NCBI GenBank assembly: GCA_004357365.1
Contig: SMVT01000005.1
Location: 1-37,508, forward strand
Length of the DNA stretch: 37,508 nt
Direction of reading: 5' to 3'
Source of the DNA: Nitrospina sp.
GTDB lineage: Bacteria > Nitrospinota > Nitrospinia > Nitrospinales > Nitrospinaceae
Position 1 is the stretch's first letter, and every line of letters begins with the position of its first letter. Under the pieces are notes generated by a model. That model was not told where the DNA came from, made no database searches, and worked only from the letters and a program-made list of their open reading frames with translations. Position numbers and translations under genes: made by a program. This document shows positions 14,756 through 22,520 of this stretch, piece by piece.

Positions 14756-15475
14756 TTACTGCTGGCTGGTGCGGCCTTTACTGTCTCCACCGTCGACGAA
14801 CAGGACTTCGCCGTTGACGAACGGGCTTGCGAGCAGGTAATCGAGCGCGCGGGTGAGGTCGGATACATCGCCATGGGTTTGGGTCGGCACGTTCTTTTTG
14901 TTGCGGTCGAGGTACTCCTGGCCGTGGCCGGCGGGCGGCAGGATCAATCCCGGCGCGATGGCGTTGACGCGCACCGTCTCGCCCCATTCCACCGCCGCCA
15001 GTTGCGTCACATGCTCCAGCGCCACCTTGCTTACGGAATACGCGGCGAACGCCGGGATGTTCTTCGCAATGCGCTCGTCGAGGAGGTTGAGGATCATCCC
15101 CTGCCCGATGTGTTTCTTGTATTCGCGCATCAAAAGATAGGGCGACATCAGGTTGAGTTGCATGGTATCGATCAGGGTTTGGGTCGACGTCTGTTCGACG
15201 TTTTCCTGAATGAAGTTGGCGGCGCAGTTGACGAGCAGTGTGACGTCGGAAAAATCCGCGGTTACCTGCCCGATCAAGCCTTCGGCAAAGGCCAGGTCAG
15301 AAAGATCACCGGGATAGGTCCGGCACGTCACCCCCGCCTGTTTGGCGTGAGCGAGGACCTGGGCCGGGTCGGACGCGTTATGATGCAGGGCGAGGTGCCA
15401 TCCCCGGTCCGCCAGGTGGCAGGCCAGGGCCTTGCCGAGGCGCACCGCACCGCCGGTGATGATCGCTGTGGGCAT
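14756..15475 (-). CDS. Short-chain dehydrogenase, pteridine reductase/FolM type
   Basis: A 239-residue SDR. The nucleotide-binding motif TGGAVRLG (7-14) has the Arg typical of NADPH-preferring pteridine reductases, NCAAN follows at 83-87, and the catalytic pair is Y146 and K150 in YSVSK. The usual catalytic serine position reads LLDERIAK, with an Asp (133), which is the pattern of FolM/PTR1-like enzymes rather than generic SDRs. These enzymes reduce dihydropteridines such as dihydromonapterin or dihydrofolate. The ATG has a GGAG site five to six bases upstream. The gene is alone on its strand. Substrate assignment is inference. Confidence 0.8.
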   Translation of the reverse strand: MPTAIITGGAVRLGKALACHLADRGWHLALHHNASDPAQVLAHAKQAGVTCRTYPGDLSDLAFAEGLIGQVTADFSDVTLLVNCAANFIQENVEQTSTQTLIDTMQLNLMSPYLLMREYKKHIGQGMILNLLDERIAKNIPAFAAYSVSKVALEHVTQLAAVEWGETVRVNAIAPGLILPPAGHGQEYLDRNKKNVPTQTHGDVSDLTRALDYLLASPFVNGEVLFVDGGDSKGRTSQQ

Positions 15476-15500
15476 GAATTCTCCATGAAAGTGGATTTTG

Positions 15501-15509
15501 TTTATAACA
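15501..15509 (-). promoter_or_regulatory. Extended -10 for the SDR gene
   Basis: On the minus strand TG-T-TATAAA forms an extended -10; the predicted start is near 15494, leaving a leader of about 19 bases with the GGAG site. No good -35 is seen. Confidence 0.4.
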
Positions 15510-15593
15510 TACTTGCACTTACGGGAAACATAAAGGGCAAAAACCTGGACAAGGAAATAGGATAGAAATAAATTAAGGGAAGGGATTTATCAT

Positions 15594-15630
15594 AACCTCC
15601 CCTGTATCCCCTCCTTGGTAAGGAGGGGAA
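15594..15630 (+). repeat. Dispersed intergenic repeat, family C
   Basis: An AACCTCCCC segment is followed by CCCCTCCTT-GGT-AAGGAGGGG, a near-perfect palindrome. It matches the copies at 28430-28464 and, inverted, at 28302-28345. Confidence 0.7.
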
Positions 15631-15637
15631 GATATGG

Positions 15638-15698
15638 GGTCCAGCGTCACGCTGGCCGGGCAAGGCCCGGAGCAGAATTGGGTCCAGCGTCACGCTGG
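15638..15698 (+). repeat. Dispersed intergenic repeat, family A, with an internal direct repeat
   Basis: GGTCCAGCGTCACGCTGG occurs twice exactly (15638-15655 and 15681-15698). The copies flank CCGGGCAAGGCCCGGAGC, the inverse of the block at 5685-5702. Confidence 0.8.
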
Positions 15699-15800
15699 GC
15701 GGCGAACCGCCGCAGGTAAATTTAAAACCTTAAAATTGCGCCCAGTGGTTATCGATTGCCGTCAACGGTTAGCCCGTACCCTCCCCCGGTAGGGTGCGGC

Positions 15801-15829
15801 TTTACACAGCCCGGCGGGGTTGATATTAT
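15801..15829 (+). promoter_or_regulatory. Promoter for moaB-rluD
   Basis: TTTACA (15801-15806) and TATTAT (15824-15829) are separated by exactly 17 bases, and TG one base before the -10 makes it an extended type. The predicted start is near 15836, 24 bases before the moaB ATG. Confidence 0.65.
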
Positions 15830-15859
15830 GCGGACAAACCTTTTCAGGGAGTGAGTTTT

Positions 15860-16378
15860 ATGGACGCAAAGCCAGGCAAAAGCGTGAATATCGCCATCAT
15901 GACGGTGTCGGACACGCGCACGGAAGAAGACGACAAATCCGGCAAGACGCTGGTCGACCGCGCCACCGCCGCCGGGCACAATGTGGTCGATAAACAGATC
16001 GTGAAAGACGAGATCCCCATCATCCAGGCGGTCCTTAAAAAATGGATTGCCGACAGCAAGATCGACGTGGTCATCGCCACCGGCGGCACCGGGATGACCG
16101 GACGGGACGTGACCCCGGAGGCGTTTGAGGCCTTATACGAGAAATCGATTCCCGGTTTCGGCGAGCTGTTCCGCTGGCTGAGTTATCAGAATATCAAGAC
16201 GTCGACCATCCAGTCGCGCGCCACCGGCGGCGTGGCCAATGGCACTTTCCTGTTCGCCCTGCCCGGCTCCACCGGCGCCTGCAAGGACGCCTGGGACGAC
16301 ATTCTGGTGCACCAGCTCAACAGCAACAACCCGCCCTGCAACCTGGTGGAATTGATGCCGCGCCTGCTGGAAAAATAG
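15860..16378 (+). CDS. moaB: Molybdenum cofactor biosynthesis protein MoaB/Mog family
   Basis: A 172-residue MPT-binding domain protein. The core motif IATGGTGMTGRDVTPEA is the molybdopterin-binding loop of the MoaB/MogA family, and the N-terminal IAIMTVSDTRTEEDDKSG and C-terminal LFALPGSTGACKDAWDDILV blocks confirm it. Such proteins adenylylate molybdopterin before metal insertion, or play a less-defined role in the case of E. coli MoaB. The ATG at 15860 has GGGAG eight bases upstream, so it is preferred over the in-frame GTG at 15851. A GC-rich hairpin without a T tract (16377-16393) lies between it and rluD. Confidence 0.92.
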   Translation: MDAKPGKSVNIAIMTVSDTRTEEDDKSGKTLVDRATAAGHNVVDKQIVKDEIPIIQAVLKKWIADSKIDVVIATGGTGMTGRDVTPEAFEALYEKSIPGFGELFRWLSYQNIKTSTIQSRATGGVANGTFLFALPGSTGACKDAWDDILVHQLNSNNPPCNLVELMPRLLEK

Positions 16379-16429
16379 CCGGCCCGGCCGGCTCACCTTG
16401 GTCCGGCGACGGCCCCCAGGTCCTCTACC

Positions 16430-17359
16430 ATGCAACAGTATGAATTCGACATCGACCCCGCCTGCGGCAAGCAACGCCTGGACGTATTTCTGGCGGAGGC
16501 GATGGACGATCTCACCCGCTCTTATATTCAGAAGCTGATCGAAGCGGAACAGGTGACCGTCAACGGCGCCCCCGCCAAAGCCCATTACAAGTTGAAGGCG
16601 GGCGACCGGGTAGACCTCGCGGTGCCCGACCCGGAACCGCTGGAGGTGCAACCGGAGGCGATTCCCCTGAACATCGTTCACGAGGACGATTGCCTGATCG
16701 TCGTCGACAAACCGCCGGGCATGGTGGTGCATCCCGCACCCGGTCATGCCGGCGGCACGCTGGTGAATGCGTTGCTGTACCATTGCAAAGACCTGGCGGG
16801 CATCGGCGGGGTGGAACGGCCCGGCATCGTGCACCGGCTCGACAAGGACACCTCCGGCTTGATCGTCGCCGCCAAGACGGAAGCCTGCATGCAGTCGCTG
16901 ACCCTCCAGTTCAAGGAGCGTGACATTCAGAAAGTTTATCTGGCGCTGGCCAAGGGCACTTTCACACCGCAAAATGGAGTGATCGATGCCCCCATCGGCC
17001 GGCACAAAACGCACCGTAAAAAAATGTCCACCCGCGCCCCAGCCGGACGGGAAGCAACGACCCGTTATGAAGTGATCCGGCAGTGCGACGGTTTCGCCTA
17101 TGTCCGGCTGTTTCCGAAAACGGGACGCACGCATCAACTGCGGGTGCACCTGGCGTCCCTCGGCCATCCCATTCTGGGGGACCGCCTTTATGGGGGTACG
17201 CTGGAACCGGGATTACCCCAAATGTCGAGGCAGGCCCTGCACGCCCATCGCTTGGAATTGACTCACCCGGCTACAGGCGACGTTTTACAACTGGAAAGTC
17301 CGTTGCCTTCTGATATGAAGGCCGCGCTCCCGACCGCCCCGAACCCGAAAATCCTTTAA
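16430..17359 (+). CDS. rluD: 23S rRNA pseudouridine synthase, RluD type
   Basis: A 309-residue RluA-family pseudouridine synthase. An S4 RNA-binding domain lies at about residues 14-70, with RLDVFLAEAMDDLTRSYIQKLI. The catalytic domain carries VVDKPPGMVVHPAPGH and the active-site loop VHRLDKDTSGL with catalytic Asp138, followed by GRTHQLRVHLA-LGHPILGDRLYG. RluD modifies the helix 69 uridines of 23S rRNA, aiding 50S maturation and termination. The S4 domain and length favour RluD over RluA or RluC, but specificity is not proven. It lies 51 bases after moaB and upstream of the long gene-free region. Confidence 0.9.
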   Translation: MQQYEFDIDPACGKQRLDVFLAEAMDDLTRSYIQKLIEAEQVTVNGAPAKAHYKLKAGDRVDLAVPDPEPLEVQPEAIPLNIVHEDDCLIVVDKPPGMVVHPAPGHAGGTLVNALLYHCKDLAGIGGVERPGIVHRLDKDTSGLIVAAKTEACMQSLTLQFKERDIQKVYLALAKGTFTPQNGVIDAPIGRHKTHRKKMSTRAPAGREATTRYEVIRQCDGFAYVRLFPKTGRTHQLRVHLASLGHPILGDRLYGGTLEPGLPQMSRQALHAHRLELTHPATGDVLQLESPLPSDMKAALPTAPNPKIL

Positions 17360-17438
17360 AACGGCCTTAAGGAATTGAGGCGCGCCGTCTCGGCAGTCAT
17401 CTTTCCGGTTGAGGGTTTGATCCCCTGCCCCATCGGCC

Positions 17439-17447
17439 TGTGGAAAA
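17439..17447 (-). other. DnaA-box-like 9-mer
   Basis: The minus strand reads TTTTCCACA, one base from the classical TTATCCACA and within the relaxed TTWTNCACA consensus. Confidence 0.4.
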
Positions 17448-17612
17448 CATGTGAGAAAAGCTGGATTGGAGCGCGTCCCAGTAAATTACCATTTTTAGAC
17501 TGTTCCAGGACCGAAACAGGTCGATTCACTAAAAATATTATAAAATCAATGGGTTATAGAACCCCGGGTTTCCACTCAACGAAATTACGCCCGATTTTTT
17601 ATTACTCCGAAG

Positions 17613-17621
17613 TTTTCCACA
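17613..17621 (+). other. DnaA-box-like 9-mer
   Basis: The plus strand reads TTTTCCACA, identical to the 17439-17447 site but in opposite orientation. Confidence 0.4.
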
Positions 17622-17632
17622 GTTGGAACATT

Positions 17633-17805
17633 AAAATTTTGGATCGCATAAATCACACCTGAAAAATGGGGTTAATCCAGTAACAAAATTTTGGCGTTCA
17701 AGCCATACCTGCATACCAAGGACTAAACTGGATTTCGAGGCAAACTTGAGTTGCACACTCCGCTTGCGCAGTATTGAAGGCCTGATCGGTGGATCAAAAT
17801 TTTGA
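17633..17805 (+). repeat. Three copies of AAAATTTTG
   Basis: Copies start at 17633, 17685 and 17796; the last two extend to CAAAATTTTG, a perfect palindrome. Spacing is uneven, at 52 and 111 bases. Confidence 0.6.
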
Positions 17806-17999
17806 CACCCGAAAGCCCCTTGCTGGGAATTGGCATGCCCCTAAGGCAAAAACCACACAATCGGTTTCTTTCCAAAACAGCGGATAACATGGACCGTACC
17901 CGCGTTCCAAACTTGATTGAAGGGGATCCCCCGGAAACCCCGGCTGTCGGCCGGTGACTACAGGCGTTCAGGAAGCTATTGAAATTTAGACTATTAGTA

Positions 18000-18027
18000 T
18001 TCACAGCTTTTGTGCAAAAGCTGTGAA
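18000..18027. repeat. Perfect 13-bp inverted repeat
   Basis: TTCACAGCTTTTG and CAAAAGCTGTGAA are exact inverses separated by two bases. The minus strand of the centre reads TTTTGCACA (18019-18011), a match to TTWTNCACA. No T tract follows in either direction. It could be a protein-binding operator or an origin element. Confidence 0.85.
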
Positions 18028-18156
18028 CAAACCGGGTAGAAACGCCTCAACTACATGCAAAATAACGCTGCCGGGTCCGGCGATTAAATATTATGCAAAG
18101 CCCCTATGGATTGTTCTTTGGCAAGCCACCGTTTGCAGCCGCACCCGCCCCGGCTG

Positions 18157-18165
18157 TGTTAAGAT
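18157..18165 (+). promoter_or_regulatory. Extended -10 for rodA
   Basis: TG-T-TAAGAT forms an extended -10 with the expected start near 18172, five bases before the ATG. No -35 is evident. Confidence 0.35.
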
Positions 18166-18176
18166 AACCGACTGAT

Positions 18177-19277
18177 ATGTTGGACCGAAGACTATTTTCA
18201 AATTTTAATTGGTGGTATTTCCTGTTGATCTTGTCGCTGGCGATGATCGGGGTCGTCGTTATTTTCAGCGCCAACCACGCCCGGCCGGAGGTCTTTTACC
18301 GGGACCTTTATATCAAGCAGATCTACTGGATTTTATGCGGTTTAGGGGTAATGCTCTTCGCTCTTTTCATGGATTACCGGACCCTCAGCCATTATGCCTA
18401 CCCGATTTTTTTCCTGACGGTTCTGTCCCTGATTTACGTCCTGTTGTTCGGAACCATCTCCTCCGGCGCCCGGCGCTGGATCCATCTGGGTCCCCTGACC
18501 CTGCAGGTTTCGGAGTTTGCCAAAATCGCGCTCATTCTGGTGTTGGCCAAATATTTTGAAAGCGGCAAGCCCAGCGGCCAATATGACCTCAGAGACCTTA
18601 TCGTCCCGGCCCTGATGACGGGTCTGCTGGGCGGATTGATCTTCATGCAACCGGACCTGGGTACGGCGTTTATCGTTATTTTCATATTTTTTGTTTTTGT
18701 GGTGGCGATCGAACTGAATCCCAAAACCCTTTGGCGGTTGATCGGCACCAGCGTCGTGCTGGCCCCCTTCACCTGGTTTTTCCTCAAGGATTACCAGAAA
18801 ACCCGTATCCTGACATTGTTCAACCCCGAGCTGGACCCCCTGAAAACCGGCTACCACACCATTCAATCTAAAATTGCGGTGGGTTCCGGCGGGTTCTGGG
18901 GCAAGGGCCTGATGGCGGGCACCCAGAGCCGGCTCAACTTTTTGCCGGAAAAACACACCGATTTCATCTTCTCGGTATACGCGGAAGAGCTCGGGTTCAT
19001 CGGCGTAGCCGTTTTGTTCACGTTGTACCTGGCGTTGATTCTCAAAGGGTTGAATATCGCTTTCCGGGCGGCCGACCGGTTCGGCCTGTTCGTGGCTTTG
19101 GGCATCGTGGCGTCTCTCAGCTTATATATTATTTTCAACATCGGAATGACCATCGGGATTTTCCCGGTCACCGGACTTCCCCTGCCCCTGCTCAGTTACG
19201 GCGGGTCCTCCCTGATCACCAATTTTTTCGCGTTGGGATTGCTCCTGAATATCGAAATGCGCCGCGCCATACACTGA
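18177..19277 (+). CDS. rodA: Rod-shape-determining peptidoglycan polymerase RodA
   Basis: A 366-residue SEDS-family glycosyltransferase with about ten membrane segments, which polymerises lipid II during elongation together with a class B PBP. The conserved GARRWIHLGPLTLQVSEFAKI block, IFMQPDLGTAFI, GKGLMAGTQSRLNFLPEKHTDFIFSVYAEELGF and GLPLPLLSYGGSSLITNF near the end identify RodA over FtsW. It has no ribosome site; an extended -10 (TG-T-TAAGAT, ending 18165) predicts a start about five bases before the ATG, so the message may be nearly leaderless. No mreBCD or pbp2 gene is adjacent on the left, and rng follows. Confidence 0.94.
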   Translation: MLDRRLFSNFNWWYFLLILSLAMIGVVVIFSANHARPEVFYRDLYIKQIYWILCGLGVMLFALFMDYRTLSHYAYPIFFLTVLSLIYVLLFGTISSGARRWIHLGPLTLQVSEFAKIALILVLAKYFESGKPSGQYDLRDLIVPALMTGLLGGLIFMQPDLGTAFIVIFIFFVFVVAIELNPKTLWRLIGTSVVLAPFTWFFLKDYQKTRILTLFNPELDPLKTGYHTIQSKIAVGSGGFWGKGLMAGTQSRLNFLPEKHTDFIFSVYAEELGFIGVAVLFTLYLALILKGLNIAFRAADRFGLFVALGIVASLSLYIIFNIGMTIGIFPVTGLPLPLLSYGGSSLITNFFALGLLLNIEMRRAIH

Positions 19278-19395
19278 CTTAATTAAAGTATTTTCCTGAT
19301 CGGGCTTACTTTTCATTTTTAACTCGGAAACGCCGCATCATGGTACAATCGGCCCAACCTTTTAAAATTGTCTAATTTTCAACCCATTAACGCCC

Positions 19396-20931
19396 ATGGC
19401 TTCTGAAATCATCATCAATTCCAACCCGCGGGAAATCCGAGTGGCCTTGGTGGAAAACAATCAGCTGGCCGAAATTTTTATCGAGCACAAGGCCAAAAAG
19501 GGGATTGTCGGCAACATCTACCAGGGCATCGTGACCAAGATTCTGCCGGGAATGCAGGTGGCGTTTGTCGATATCGGTCTGGAAAAAGCCGGGTTTTTAT
19601 ACGTTGGGGACATCGACCTCATCGACCTGATGGAATTCGAAAGCGACGAGGACGATTCGGAGGACATGGACCTGGGACAGGATGAGGAAGAGTCCACCGC
19701 GGGAAAACCCTCGCGGATGGCCAACCGCTGTATTCCCATCCAGGACCTGCTCAAGGAAGGCCAGGAAATCGTCGTACAGGTGGCCAAAAACCCGCTGGGT
19801 ACAAAAGGGGCGCGGATCACTTCTTTCATAACCCTGGCGGGCCGGCATATCGTCTACATGCCGACGGTCAACCAGATCAGCGTTTCCCGCCGCATCGAAG
19901 ACGAAGCGGAAAAGACCCGCCTGAAGAATCTGATCGCGGAAATCGGCCGTCCCGACGAAGGTTATATCGTCCGCACCGCAGGGTTGGGCAAGAATAAAGA
20001 GGACTTCATGCCCGACGTCATTTTCCTGCACAAGCTGTGGGACAACCTGAAGGGCCGGTCCGATAGCCAGGAAGCTCCCTGCCTGTTGTATGAAGACCTG
20101 AACCTGATTTTCCGGTCGATCCGCGATTTATTCAACGAAGACGTCCAGCGCCTGGTGGTCGACTCCAAAATCGATTACGAAAAATGCATCGAGTTCTGTT
20201 CGAACTATCTCCCCCACCTGGTAGATAAAATCGAGGTCTACAAGGAAGCTGTTCCCATTTTCGATTACTACGGCATCGAGATCGAAATCAACCGGGCCCT
20301 GGGCCGGAAAACCTGGCTCAAATCCGGTGGATTCATCACCATCGACCAGACCGAAGCGCTGGTCGCCATCGACGTCAACACCGGTAAATTCGTCGGGCAC
20401 ACCGATCCGGAAGAAACCATCCTCAAAACGAACCTCGAAGCGGTCAAGGAAATCGTTTACCAGTTGCGCCTAACCAACATCGGCGGCATCATCATCGTCG
20501 ATTTCATCGACATGGCCAAAGAGGAAAGCAAAGAGATTGTCTGGAATGCCCTGACCCAGGAGCTGAAGTTCGACCGCTCGCGAACGAATATCCTGAAAAT
20601 TTCCGATCTGGGCCTGGTGGAAATGACCCGCAAGCGGGTGCGCGGCAGTCTCAGCCAGATTCTGTGCGATCCCTGTCCCTATTGTGAGGGCAGGGGGCAC
20701 ATCAAATCGCCTACCACGGTGTGTTACGAAATCATCCGGGCCCTGCAACGGCTGGTCACCAACAACCTGACCCAGAAGAACATCACCATCGAGGTGCCCC
20801 CGCCGGTGTATGACCTTCTGTTTGAAGAGGAAACCTCCTACCTGGAGGATATCGAAAAGTCCTACAATATAGAGGTAAACGTCAAGATCAACCCCAAACT
20901 GCATCAGGAGAAGTACACCATCATCACCTGA
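19396..20931 (+). CDS. rng: Ribonuclease G/E family endoribonuclease
   Basis: A 511-residue Rne/Rng enzyme. An N-terminal S1 domain begins around residue 37 (GIVGNIYQGIVTKILPGMQVAFVDIG) and is interrupted by an acidic insert at about residues 75-100. The DNase-I-like catalytic half has the metal-binding aspartates D326 (AIDVNTGKF) and D369 (IVDFIDM), 43 residues apart as in E. coli RNase E. A CPYC zinc-link motif lies at 427-430. There is no long C-terminal scaffold region, so it is RNase G-like and matures 16S rRNA or turns over mRNA. No ribosome site is visible; an extended -10 (TGGTACAAT, 19341-19349) lies upstream. Confidence 0.94.
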   Translation: MASEIIINSNPREIRVALVENNQLAEIFIEHKAKKGIVGNIYQGIVTKILPGMQVAFVDIGLEKAGFLYVGDIDLIDLMEFESDEDDSEDMDLGQDEEESTAGKPSRMANRCIPIQDLLKEGQEIVVQVAKNPLGTKGARITSFITLAGRHIVYMPTVNQISVSRRIEDEAEKTRLKNLIAEIGRPDEGYIVRTAGLGKNKEDFMPDVIFLHKLWDNLKGRSDSQEAPCLLYEDLNLIFRSIRDLFNEDVQRLVVDSKIDYEKCIEFCSNYLPHLVDKIEVYKEAVPIFDYYGIEIEINRALGRKTWLKSGGFITIDQTEALVAIDVNTGKFVGHTDPEETILKTNLEAVKEIVYQLRLTNIGGIIIVDFIDMAKEESKEIVWNALTQELKFDRSRTNILKISDLGLVEMTRKRVRGSLSQILCDPCPYCEGRGHIKSPTTVCYEIIRALQRLVTNNLTQKNITIEVPPPVYDLLFEEETSYLEDIEKSYNIEVNVKINPKLHQEKYTIIT

Positions 20932-20949
20932 TTTCCGCCAAAGGGTGCC

Positions 20950-22257
20950 ATGCCGGACCATCCGCCGCCCTCAAACCACCCGCGCCGCCGCCGAAACACC
21001 CTCCGATGGTTGATCTATTTTGTTCTGGTGGTCTGGACCGCCGATTACTTCTTGATGCATCCCGCCAGCATTACCCATGAAGACCTGCCCCCCACTCCTC
21101 CCGAATTGAAAGAACTCACGGACCGCCTCAGCCGGCATGTGCACACCCTGGCGTCACCAGAGCTGAAAGGCCGCCAATCCGGAACGGCGGGCAACCGGGC
21201 GGCGGAGAAATACCTGCTGAATGCGTTTGCTGAATTAAAACTATCCACCCCCGCTTCACAACAACGCCGCACCCAGGAAGTCGATCCCGCCATCGGCAAC
21301 AATGTTTTCTCGGCGCTGGCTCCCATCCATCCGTCGCGTCCGTGGATCGTACTGGGGGCGCATTTCGATCATCTCGGCGATCACGACGGCGAACTGTTTC
21401 TGGGAGCGGACGACAACGCCAGCAGCGTGGCCGTTCTTCTCGAAACCGCGAGACGCCTGCAACAGGGTCCCGCGCTACAGCGGTTCAATGTTCTGCTGGT
21501 AGGATTCAATTCCGAAGAGCCGCCCCACTTTCTCACCCACCTGATGGGATCGAATCAGTTTATGATGAGGATCAAAGAAGTGGGAATCGCCCGCACCGAT
21601 ATCCAGCTGGCTGTCATCATGGACCTGATGGGCGGGGTGAGCTGGCAACCGCTCCAGGACACCCTGTTCGCCGTAGGTTCGGAAAAAACGGCGGTCCTGG
21701 AAACGCTGATCCCGAAAATCCGCGTGCCCGGTTTGGACGTGCGCCGCCTCGGCATCCACATGGTGGAATCCGTTCCGGGAAACGGCCAGACTCCGTTCAG
21801 CGATTACGACACGTTTCGCAACCGGGGAATCCCGTTTCTGTTTCTCAGCTCCGGGCGGACGCCACATTACCACCGGTCGACGGATACCTCGGAAAAACTG
21901 CATTACGCGCGCATGGCCCGGTCGGTGCTGTGGCTGACCGAATGGGTCCGCGCCGTGGACGCCCTGCCGGTGCCTATGACGTTTCAAAAAGACCGGGAAA
22001 ATCTTCGACAGGATTTCGATTCCATCTACCCTCTGGTTCGTGAAGCTGCCCGCTGGCCGGGAAAAATCGCCAAGACCAGTTGGGTCAGCCTATACAAATT
22101 AAACCGGGACCAAACACGGCTGGAGGACATCCAGGTGAAACTCCAATCGCAAACCCCGCTGGACGCCGACGACCGGCGGGCCCTCAGTTTGGCCTTCATC
22201 CGCCTGCAATGTCTGCTCGGAGACATGGGCCTGTGTTTTCTGTTGCCGGGTTTTTAG
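20950..22257 (+). CDS. M28-family metallopeptidase, membrane-anchored
   Basis: A 435-residue protein. A basic N-terminus (RRRRN) precedes a membrane segment at about 20-37, which places the catalytic domain in the periplasm. The two-zinc M28 site is visible: H138 and D140 in GAHFDHLG, D154-D155 in GADDNASS, E189-E190 in NSEEPPH and a histidine in HYHRSTDT (306-308). M28 enzymes are aminopeptidases or glutaminyl-cyclase-like. A C-terminal region of about 100 residues after the peptidase domain is unrecognised. It starts 18 bases after rng with AAAGGG upstream, so it probably shares the rng transcript. Confidence 0.88.
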   Translation: MPDHPPPSNHPRRRRNTLRWLIYFVLVVWTADYFLMHPASITHEDLPPTPPELKELTDRLSRHVHTLASPELKGRQSGTAGNRAAEKYLLNAFAELKLSTPASQQRRTQEVDPAIGNNVFSALAPIHPSRPWIVLGAHFDHLGDHDGELFLGADDNASSVAVLLETARRLQQGPALQRFNVLLVGFNSEEPPHFLTHLMGSNQFMMRIKEVGIARTDIQLAVIMDLMGGVSWQPLQDTLFAVGSEKTAVLETLIPKIRVPGLDVRRLGIHMVESVPGNGQTPFSDYDTFRNRGIPFLFLSSGRTPHYHRSTDTSEKLHYARMARSVLWLTEWVRAVDALPVPMTFQKDRENLRQDFDSIYPLVREAARWPGKIAKTSWVSLYKLNRDQTRLEDIQVKLQSQTPLDADDRRALSLAFIRLQCLLGDMGLCFLLPGF

Positions 22258-22369
22258 GAACCTCAATCCGACGAAACCTGATGATTTACAGGATGTTCCA
22301 CCGCTGAAAGGGACTCTTCTCCCGGCCCGGGCTGGCCGGAAAAAATGCCGCTGATGGACAACTTGAGGT

Positions 22370-22397
22370 TTGGAGTTGACCGCACCCGTGATAAAAT
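22370..22397 (+). promoter_or_regulatory. Possible promoter for the small lipoprotein and narK
   Basis: TTGGAG (22370-22375) and TAAAAT (22392-22397) are separated by 16 bases, with TG one base before the -10. The predicted leader is about 117 bases. Confidence 0.35.
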
Positions 22398-22520
22398 CCC
22401 GCTATTCTTTAGATGGAAAATCCCTTGGGACCGGTTAAAGAGTCCGCGTTATTTTTGGCGCAATCCCATCGCCTCCCTCACCGGGGGAGGCATCCAATTC
22501 AATATTAGGAGAACATAACC

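Larger units (their letters stand above)
15476..15859. other. Intergenic region with repeats and two divergent promoters
   Basis: The 384-base gap between the SDR gene and moaB holds the SDR extended -10, a family C repeat (15594-15630), a family A repeat (15638-15698) and the moaB promoter (15801-15829). No gene is supported. Confidence 0.6.
17360..18176. other. 817-base gene-free region with origin-like elements
   Basis: This is the longest gap in the window. Two short reading frames inside it (17375-17662 plus, 17723-18004 minus) have no ribosome site and resemble no family. It contains three matches to TTWTNCACA, an AT-rich tract (about 17526-17560), three copies of AAAATTTTG and a perfect palindrome at 18000-18027. 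No tRNA, tmRNA, RNase P RNA or SRP RNA signature was recognised. The makeup is compatible with a replication origin or a large regulatory region for rodA. Confidence 0.5.

Noticed and set aside
15476..15859. Repeats in this gap as a CRISPR array
   Set aside because: Only one exact 18-base pair with a 25-base spacer is present, no third copy and no cas genes; it belongs to a dispersed repeat family.
16377..16393. GC-rich hairpin after moaB as a terminator
   Set aside because: No T tract follows, and rluD continues on the same strand 51 bases later.
16133..17167. 344-codon open frame on the minus strand opposite moaB and rluD
   Set aside because: Antisense shadow in GC-rich coding DNA; its composition is rich in Gly, Arg and His with no family pattern.
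17375..17662. 95-codon open frame in the gene-free region
   Set aside because: No ribosome site, no hydrophobic or motif pattern, and atypical composition. The 93-codon frame at 17723-18004 on the other strand was rejected for the same reasons.
17360..18176. Structural RNA gene (tmRNA, RNase P RNA, SRP RNA, 6S RNA)
   Set aside because: None of the conserved cores of these RNAs could be found on either strand by eye; a covariance-model search would settle it.
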